A stretch of DNA of 64,000 nt from Paguma larvata (taxonomy: Eukaryota; Chordata; Mammalia; Carnivora; Viverridae), in contig CM057833.1 in assembly GCA_030068075.1 (NCBI GenBank), positions 44,907,587 through 44,971,586 of the forward strand. Direction: 5' to 3'. Below the pieces are notes generated by a model, which searched no databases, was not told the origin of the DNA, and was given only the letters and a program-made list of their open reading frames with translations. This document shows, piece by piece, positions 56,735-64,000 of this stretch. The first letter of the stretch is position 1. Every line of letters begins with the position of its first letter. The position numbers were made by a program, and so were the translations under genes.

Positions 56735-56985
56735 CTACCATTTGTCCATGTGCACAAGGCACTGTTCTAATCGTGCTGGCCTATGTTCCTTGATTTACAA
56801 AATAGGCTTATAAGAATTCAATTTTCAATTGAGGCTCCAAGAGTTAAAAGACTTGCCTATAGCCACAGACCTAGTTACTAGCCAAACCTTGGTTTGACCA
56901 TCTGTAAAATGGGGATTGTAACAATCATCCTACATCTATCTGATAAGATCAAAAGAGAAAATAAGAAACCTGAATAGTCTGTGTG
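56735..56985. repeat. Head-to-head MIR-like pair
   Basis: A minus-strand MIR relic (56735-56890: 'gcacaaggcactgttctaatc', 'caattgaggctccaagagtt', 'cctatagccacagacctagtta') abuts a plus-strand MIR fragment (56885-56985: 'ggtttgaccatctgtaaaatgggg'). Confidence 0.65.
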
Positions 56986-57819
56986 TTTACACAAAATGCT
57001 ACAAAAATGTAGGATTACCGCGACCTGAGTCTAGATTCACCTACAAGTGACTTCTTCCTTCGTTCCATCTAAATGCTGAGTACTTAAATGCTTGAAGTAA
57101 CCAAAGATTCAGACCTAAATTCATTCCCTGTCAAGGGAAATTCAGTGGTACCAGCTCCACTATTAACGCCTTGGTGAACCTGCAACATGGGTGCCAGCTC
57201 TCTAACCTAAACAAAGTCTCCGCATCTGTAGAACAAGCGGGCTGTTCTGCCAGGCGACGAAGGAATCCAAGTCTGGTGTTTGTTGATTCCAGAAGAGCTG
57301 TGATGTTCACCACAAGTCCTGCCCGAGCACTGTGTCTTATGGGCCACATTTCCACTCATTCTCCCCACACAGACTCACAATCCCTCATCCACATTTCCTG
57401 GGTCTGACAGTGTTCGAACACAGATCTTATTCTTCATTTTACAAAGGCAGCATATACATGTCATACACTTACCTTTTACGTATTTGTATTGTCCCCTGCT
57501 CAGTTTGGAGGGCTCCCCGCCCTGCGCCGTAATCAAATTCATTAATACTTCTCAGGTCATATGTATGATTATTCATACTCAGAGGGACCAATAAAGATTA
57601 TAAGTAGCTTCATGTCAGATCAGATCAGGTTTTCCCACTAACTGAATTATAAAAATATTTTGACTTTTCAGAGCTTTCTAGATTTTGGAACTGCAGAAAA
57701 GGGACTATATGGCCCTACTGTTACTGTTCTACTCACCAGGGCACTGGACGCTGATAAAGCTCCACCTGGCAAGGCAGAGATTCAATGTCAGTGGCCATTC
57801 TCAACATTCTGCAAGGAGG

Positions 57820-57843
57820 TGGGGATGGGATGGGATGGGATGG
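57820..57843 (+). repeat. (GGGAT)n short tandem repeat
   Basis: Four GGGAT pentamers occur in succession within gtggggatgggatgggatgg. Confidence 0.9.
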
Positions 57844-57984
57844 CGTGGAAGGGGAGCTAGGGAGGAAGGAGGGTTTCACTTCACTGCTCTTGAGCTCTGT
57901 AGTATCAATAAATACTTTCGTAAGAGACTAATTTTTCTGGCATATGAACTAGTCCTTTGCCTGTTTCTCTCTGGTCCACTCCTG

Positions 57985-58485
57985 GCCCCTTCCCCTGCTC
58001 TGTGGGTGTGGCAGGAAGCCTATTCCAAGCACATTTCCCAGGCTCCCTTGACAACTGACTTCCAGTGAGTTCACTTAATGGGAAAGCCTGGCAGGAGACA
58101 GGAAGTTGGAGGAGAAACTAGGGGATCTGTCTCCCCTTCCCACCATCTTTCTGCTTCAAGGTGGCATGTATGGCAGTGGCCCAGTCTCCTCTACCGTTCC
58201 AGTCCATCCCTGTGTGGGTACTCCCATCATGCAGCCTCTGCCGTGCTTCCAGCAGCCCCAGTTCGTGAGCTCCGGTAACACTGTGCCTTCCCTTTGTGCC
58301 TGCAAATCTGCAAGTAGCTTCCTGCTGCTTCTAGTCTTTGGGCTTTGCTTCTTTGACACACTTTCAGCTCTGCCAACGCATTTTTCACTATATGAAATTT
58401 TTCCTATTAAGTTTCCCATATTAAATTCTTTCTACTAAGCTACCTGGTACGTGCCTCCTGACGAAGGCTCACTGACACAGTGCGT
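57985..58485 (+). mobile_element. Old LTR-like repeat, noncoding
   Basis: The text 'ctcccttgacaactgacttcc', 'gggaaagcctggcaggagac', 'tgagctccggtaacactgtg' and an end 'ctgacgaaggctcactgaca' resemble a common old mammalian LTR. The open frame of 110 codons inside it is not a gene. The family is not asserted. Confidence 0.55.
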
Positions 58486-58785
58486 ACTGTTACCATTAAT
58501 AAGTTCTGCTGGTCCTGGAGACGTGGCTGCTGCAGTTTTAGGTGCGTCTAGGGATAGCCCAGAGAGACGCTCTTCATCCCTGACACACACTGGTTGGCAG
58601 AGTTTCAATCTTTAAGCTGTAATTTTTTTGGGTTTTGTTTGGCAAAAATATTTATTAGATTTTATTTATAATTTTGTTTAAATTCCAGTTAACATACAAT
58701 ATTGGTTTCAGGTGCATAATATAGTGATTCAACAGTTCTATACAACACCTGATGCTCATCACAACAAATAAATCTCCATCACCTG

Positions 58786-58800
58786 TTTAACCCCCCCCCC
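58786..58800 (+). repeat. C-run in the L1 3' UTR
   Basis: A run of about ten C, the complement of the G-rich stretch of the L1 3' UTR. Confidence 0.85.
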
Positions 58801-59302
58801 AACCTCCCCTCTGGTAACCATCAATTTGTCCTCCATAGTTATGAGTCTGTTTCTTGGTTTGCCTCCCTTTTTTCCTTTTGCTCCTTTGTTTCCTTTTTCT
58901 TTTTTTTCCATTGGATACAGTTAGCATATAGTGCTATAATGATTTCAGGAGTAGAATCCAATGATTCATCTCCTACATATAACACCCAGTGCTCATCCCA
59001 ACAAGTGTCCTCCTTAATGCCTCTTGCCAATGTAGCCCATCCCCCCACCCAAAACTCCTCCAGGAACCCTCAGTTTGTTCTCTGTATTTAAGAGTCTCTT
59101 ATGTTTGTGCCCGTCCCTGTTTTTATATTATTTTTGCTTCTCTTCCCTTATGTTCATCTGTTTTGTATCTTAAATTTTACATGAGTGAAGTCATATGATA
59201 TTTGTCTTTTTCTGACTAATTTCTCTTAGGATAATGCACTCTAGTTTCATCTGCGTTGTTGCAAATAGCAAAATTTCATTCTTTTGATTGCTGAGTAATA
59301 TT

Positions 59303-59303
<1 letters not shown>

Positions 59304-59345
<42 letters not shown>
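59304..59345 (+). repeat. (TG)n microsatellite inside L1
   Basis: About 20 TG units replace the short tgtatgtatatata stretch present at the equivalent place in the other minus-strand L1 (near 29485). Confidence 0.97.
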
Positions 59346-59347
<2 letters not shown>

Positions 59348-59623
59348 ACATCTTCTTTATCCATTCACTAGTTGATGGATATTTGGGCTCTTTCCATAGT
59401 TTGGCTATTGTCGATAGCGCTGCTATAAACACTGGGGTGCATGTGCCCCTTTTAAACGGCAGTCCTGTACCCTTTGGATTAAATACCTAGTAGGACAATT
59501 GCTGGGTCGTAGTAGGATAGTTCTGTTCTTAATTTTTTGAGGAACCTCCATACTGCATTTTGAGTGTCTGCACCAGTTTGCACTCCCACCAGCAGGTAAG
59601 CTGTAATTTTAAACCAGCTGCAG

Positions 59624-59840
59624 GGGCGCCTGGGTGGCTCAGTCGGTTAAGTGGCCAACTTCGGCTCAGGTCATGATCTCACAGTCTGTAAGTTCAAGGC
59701 CCACGTCGGGCTCTGTGCTGACAGTTCAGAGCCTTGAGTCTGCTTTGGATTCTGTGTCTCCCTCTCTCTGTCTCTGCCCTTCCCCTGCTCACTATCTGTC
59801 TCCCAAAAATAAATAAAACGTTAAAAAATTAAAAAAAAAT
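59624..59840 (+). mobile_element. CAN-SINE, felid type, young
   Basis: It is a near-consensus copy with head GGGGCGCCTGGGTGGCTCAG and tail aaaaataaataaaacg plus an A-rich end. A perfect 13-bp target-site duplication (aaaccagctgcag) sits at 59611-59623 and 59841-59853. It stands immediately beside the right flank of the compound L1. Confidence 0.97.
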
Positions 59841-59859
59841 AAACCAGCTGCAGATAACC

Positions 59860-61960
59860 CATGAAGGGAACAATCACCCACAGGAAGGTATGTTACCATG
59901 GGATCTGATGAGGAACTACAAAATCCACCTCCTGACTGCTCCCCAAATACTTCCTCCTCAACTGAGACAATGCAGGAGAGAGGGAGTAAAGCACATTGTA
60001 GCAACTGTGCAAAATCACACTGTAAACTTTGAGGTTGAGAGTCCTTTTGTTTTTGTTGATTTCATGCAACGCCCTTGATCTGATGAAACTGGAAGGACAG
60101 GGGAAAAAGAAAAGGAAAGAAGAGAGGAGAGAGGACAGTACAGGAAGGGCCCAGTTTTGGAATAAAAGGAGCCAACAGAAACATTTGAAATGACAGCAGA
60201 GGGCCCTCGTTTTGTTCTAAAAAAATCCAAAATAGCTTACTAAAGGGAAAGGACACTTTTCCCTCTACTTCAAAGGAACTATGGGAGACATTAAAAACTA
60301 CAAGTAGCAAGAATTTAAGGCGAACTTCCTTGAAAAGCAAAGCATATGAGGTATGAAAGACAAGTCAAGAGTGTCCTTGAGAAACTCTCAATCTTTAGAA
60401 GAACCCAGAGAAACAGACATGTTTGAAATAACGAAGAACAGTGTTTAATAGCGTCTGGGGCTCAGGAAGCCTGAGAAAGACACACATGCCTGGGAAAGGC
60501 AGGTAGAGGGAAGCGTCATGTTATATGACTGTATTTTTATGATCTATGTTATATGAACTGTATTTTTTTTAGAAGAGGGCAATGTCAGTCCATTTTCCCA
60601 ACCCCCTTCTTCCCAGCCCCCTCTCCTTCCAGCTATGTTGATTCATGACTGCTGGAATCAAGACTTCCTTCATCACTGATACATTTGGAGCAGTCAAATG
60701 TATACAGAATGGTATCTGAACTCACTCATATGAACCCATGGATAGCAAAGAAAAAATATAGAGTGTTATCAGGGTAACCAAGTGGTCAGCTTCTCCTTCC
60801 CTTAATTTTGCTTTTATGAGACATCCTCTTTTATATCAACCTAAATTACCACAGTACATATTATCTTCACTCCAGAAAATACAACGTGACCTGATGATAG
60901 GATGTGAGAGACAGGAGAAGGAGGCACAACATTCAGCAAGGGAAGAAGAAGAATTTGACATTTTATCCACATTGACATCGTAGAGGTAACTTCTGGAAAG
61001 CAATGGTTATCTCCACTAGGTCCTAAAATACAAATAATATTTGAATGGGGAAAATGAGTGGGAGTGGGCTTATGAAAGAATTAAAAATATAAGGAATTCC
61101 AGACAGAGAGAGATGCAAACAGCAACAGAGAAAGGCAGACAAAGAAGGACGGCCATCGGCAGAAAATCGTCACCCCAGGGGCCACAGGCAGGCATCTCTC
61201 CTGTTGTCCCCATTTTTGCAGATAAAAGTTACAGTTTCTATGCATAACAGCGATTCCTCAAATTAAAAAAATACTTGAATATTTCACTGTATTATCATCA
61301 TAATGTATTTAAGGCTCTCTAGTCAAGATGGCGAGGAAGAAAGAACACTGACATGGGTACCGGAAAACTTGGATGTCTGTCCCAGCTCGCCTTGATGATG
61401 AGACACACCTTCTCATTTCCCCATAGCTATGGCTGCTTATCTGAAGGTAGCAGTGACATGCACTGACCTGAGACGCTCTTAGAAAGTAGAACCAGACTGT
61501 AGCTACTGGCCAAAATTTGCACTCAGGCAGCTAGAAGACTATGGCCAGTCTGACATGCCAGACTAATGTTTCAGGAGCCAGACTCTGGCCCTCAGCCTCT
61601 GTATCATGCTAGTCATGCTAGACAGAGTGTCTAACCAGTAAAGGACTTTGCCATCCCCTCACATTCCAGGGGGAGAACATAGACAGCTTTCAAAGACCTC
61701 TGCTACTTGAACAAGGGGACTGGCTGCTACTTGGCTTCATCGAGTCCTAAGAAACCCCATTCCTCACTTCTACGTCCCCACTGAGCTACTGGCACAAAGG
61801 ACATCCCTTGTGAAGGAGGGCGGTGAGCCTATCAAGGGTGGTGCTAAGTTTCCCACAGCCCTTTCCTTGAAGCTGTTCTGGGGATCAAACGAGAACACCC
61901 AACTCACCTAGTCCTTTGCAAGCACTCTGTGAGCACCAGTTTTTCTCCCCCCCTCCTAAT
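59860..61960. other. Unique sequence, no gene seen
   Basis: The only internal structure I note is an imperfect tandem duplication of about 25 bp (atgttatatgaactgtattttt type) at 60517-60570. I recognise no interspersed repeat or gene. Confidence 0.4.
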
Positions 61961-62460
61961 GCAAGAAATACAGGTGGAATGTGATGAAAACATATAATTA
62001 GAAAATGTAATTTTTAGAAACAGCATTTACAACGGCAACTACAAAAATACAAAGCACGCAAAAATAAATCTAACAAGAGTGTATAGCTTTATGAAGAAAA
62101 TTACAATCTGTATTGAAAGACACTAAATAAGAACTAAATAAATGGAGAGAGGTAGCATATTTATGGGTAGTAGGATTCAATTCCATGATATCATCTTCCT
62201 GAATTAACCTATAAATTCATTGTAACTGCAATGAATCTCCAGGGTATTTTTGTGTAACTTTAAAAGTTAAGTATAAAATGTATATGGAAGCGAAAATTAA
62301 AAAAGAACAAAAAACAAAAACAGTCAAGAAACTTCTAAAGAAGAACATTGTGGGGATTTGTCCTGCCAAATACCAAGGATTATTACAAAGCTTTAATAAT
62401 AAGTTCTAAAATAATAAAAGAAATGTGATCTAGGCAAAAGAGTAGACAAAATATATGCTT

Positions 62461-62577
62461 GGGGTACCTGGCTGGCTCAGTTGGTAGAGCATGCAATTCT
62501 TGATATTGGGGGCAGGTTGTAAGTTTAAGCCCCATATTGGGTGTAGAGATTACCTAAAAATAAAATATTTTAAAAAT
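62461..62577 (+). mobile_element. Short tRNA-Lys CAN-SINE, older type
   Basis: It has the head ggggtacctggctggctcag, then 'ttggtagagcatgcaattcttg' and 'gggtgtagagattacctaaaaat'. It lacks the CT-rich middle of the felid type. This form is shared across carnivores. Confidence 0.88.
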
Positions 62578-62597
62578 ACACACACACACGCGCGCAC
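62578..62597 (+). repeat. (AC)n(GC)n short repeat after the SINE tail
   Basis: An AC run changes to a CG-containing run (cacacgcgcgc) directly after the SINE A-tail. Confidence 0.85.
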
Positions 62598-62675
62598 CTA
62601 GAAAATGATCTTAAGTACCAAGATGACTTTTTTCCATATGGAGGAAAATTAGAAATAAAATAAATTCCTACCTCA

Positions 62676-62721
<46 letters not shown>
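62676..62721 (+). repeat. (CA)n microsatellite
   Basis: An uninterrupted CA run of about 22 units, the longest dinucleotide run in the window. Confidence 0.98.
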
Positions 62722-62724
<3 letters not shown>

Positions 62725-62919
62725 CACTCCACATGGATTACAGAACTTAAGTGTGAAAGACAAAACAATAAAACTTTTAGAAGATAATAAAGGACAGTAT
62801 CTTTAGGATATCAAAGTAAAAAAAAAAGCCTTTCTTAAACATAAGAAGTACTAACCATAAAAGAAAGGATTGATAAATTCAACTACATTAAAATTTCTAA
62901 GTTAGATAGCAGAAGGTTG

Positions 62920-63975
62920 GCAAGAATCCAACTTCTATGTGGTCTATAAATCTATTCAGCTTCCCAAAGGAATAAATTACAGTAACCTTTTTGCATTCGC
63001 TACGTTCTAACAATACACACCATAGCTCAGATTCAGCATATGGTTGGCCCATCTTTGACTTCATCCACAGTTGGATTACCGGAACTTCTGGTTTAATTTT
63101 AATGTTTGAATGGTTGTGTTTTACACTGAGAACTTCTGTGAGCATGCATTTGATACTGCTCAGCATGAGTCCTCCAAGTTAAGACCAGCACTATCATGTG
63201 TCATCATGACAGTGCATGGGCACCACAGGCACTCACGAGGGAATGGCGGTGCATGGCACCTCTTCCTTACCCCCATACACTGTTTGCGCTCCTGGTGATC
63301 ATTCATACCCAAAGCTGACTCTCACTGTACTGTCTCCTAGACTTTTACTATGATTCCAAAACTGTTCGGAGAAACCTGTACTGTCGAAATCAAAGACAGA
63401 AAATCACAGGAGCAGATTCTCAGCCATAATCAACATAAACCTCATGGGAAAAGCTAAACTACTATCTCCCACATAACCATGATGTCCACCATGAGCCTAC
63501 AAGTTTTCTGCTTTCTTTCTCTTTCCATTATTTCCACCATGCATCCCTCGGCAATATGTACATGTTGACGTGTATACAGTAAAACATGAATATAGGTTAG
63601 GATAACATAAAAAGGAAAATGTCTCCCAAATATGACATGTGTTTCAGATGGAGCTTTTTCAAGAAGATGTCCCTCACATATACCAAGAGAGATGCTTGCA
63701 CTGGCACGACTGTGCCTATTGTCACATCCTGTTATCGATAGTAAATTACTTCTTGGGGCCCTAAGGATAGACCTTCCAAGTATGTAGTATCTGGGTACTG
63801 AGTAATTAATTACCTTGTAATTTACACAAATCCTTTTTGATTGAAAGCACTTGTAGTTCTCTTTTCTGTAATGGAAGTGAACAGTTTTACTGAATCACCT
63901 ATTTTAATAGGGCAGATTTGGGTAAGTAGTTATTGTTAATGATTCCAAACGATGTCAAGAAAACACAAAAATGTG
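62920..63975. other. Unique sequence, no gene seen
   Basis: I see no recognisable repeat or supported coding region. Confidence 0.4.
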
Positions 63976-63983
63976 TTCAATCA

Positions 63984-64000
63984 GGGCACCTGCATAGCTT
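63984..64000 (+). mobile_element. Probable CAN-SINE start, cut by the window edge
   Basis: The last bases, agggcacctgcatagctt, resemble the SINE head (gggcacctgggtggct) with three differences. The rest lies beyond the window, so this is tentative. Confidence 0.5.

Larger units (their letters stand above)
58627..59596 (-). mobile_element. Compound L1 3' insertion with two 3' ends
   Basis: In minus orientation, two L1 3'-terminal segments stand in tandem. The first runs 58664-58860 ('attccagttaacatacaata' onward) and is cut short in the 3' UTR. It is followed by a T-rich stretch (58868-58909). The second, longer one runs from about 58911 ('ttggatacagttagcatata' onward) to 59596 in late ORF2 ('tgcaccagtttgcactccca'). 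One 14-bp repeat, taagctgtaatttt, at 58613-58626 and 59597-59610 flanks the whole. No intact reading frame remains. Confidence 0.88.
62020..62915 (+). mobile_element. Old L1 ORF2 relic, split by a SINE and a microsatellite
   Basis: The left part ('atgaagaaaattacaatctg', 'ggattattacaaagctttaat') and right part ('taaaacttttagaagataata', 'ttgataaattcaactacatt') match ORF2 of an old L1. The frame is broken by stops and indels. The older SINE at 62461 and CA repeats interrupt it. Confidence 0.75.

Noticed and set aside
58106..58438. Plus-strand open frame of 110 codons
   Set aside because: It lies inside an LTR-like repeat and no conserved domain is seen.
62676..62721. Short-period repeats as a possible CRISPR array
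   Set aside because: They are dinucleotide microsatellites without spacers, in mammalian DNA.

Overview
This window is mammalian nuclear DNA from a cat-family (feliform carnivore) genome. The main evidence is about 18 copies of the carnivore tRNA-Lys-derived SINE (CAN-SINE). Many are of the felid type, with a head like GGGGCGCCTGGGTGGCTCAG, a CT-rich middle and an AATAAA plus A-rich tail. Several carry intact target-site duplications (TSDs). Carnivore-type L1 ends and the usual old mammalian repeats (MIR, L2, hAT/Charlie, old LTRs) fill much of the rest. Which felid, and which chromosome, cannot be told from the sequence alone.

I find no protein-coding gene. The longest open frames (about 115-160 codons) fall in SINEs, an old LTR, L1/L2 debris or pyrimidine-rich DNA, and none looks like a conserved protein. 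The window is best read as intergenic or deep intronic DNA. Small exons in unique sequence cannot be excluded without comparison to transcripts.

Layout. 0-0.5 kb: the 3' end of an L1 that starts before the window, split by a SINE. 0.5-4 kb: unique DNA plus a cluster of three SINEs. 4-14 kb: MIR and L2 fragments, a CA microsatellite, an old LTR at 6.6 kb and a pyrimidine tract at 8.9 kb. 14-16 kb: a young SINE and an L1 fragment split by an older SINE. 16-31 kb: many MIR/L2/hAT fragments, a two-SINE array at 23.1-23.6 kb sharing one target site, and a minus-strand L1 at 29.1 kb. 31.6-34.5 kb: an LTR nested in L2-like DNA, then a 1.6 kb old L1 split by a SINE. 34.5-50 kb: SINEs in both orientations, an L2/pyrimidine-rich block at 36.5-38 kb, a MIR split by a SINE, a SINE-L1 doublet at 47.6-48.4 kb, and a short 5S rRNA-derived insertion at 49.4 kb. 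50-64 kb: two minus-strand SINEs, CA/TG microsatellites, an LTR-like repeat at 58 kb, a compound L1 with two 3' ends inside one TSD pair (58.6-59.6 kb), a young SINE beside it, an L1 ORF2 relic at 62-62.9 kb, and apparently the first bases of another SINE at the right edge.

The clearest unusual item is the 5S rRNA fragment at 49.42-49.46 kb. It holds only the 5' third of 5S rRNA, has no A-tail and lies between a perfect 14-bp direct repeat, which is the signature of a tailless retropseudogene. Other items worth a look are the L1 with duplicated 3' ends, the three-copy target-site repeat around two SINEs, and repeat-poor AT-rich stretches (3.5-3.9 and 11.0-11.3 kb) that could be conserved noncoding elements. 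Family assignments come from recalled consensus features, not a database search, and the boundaries of old repeats are approximate.
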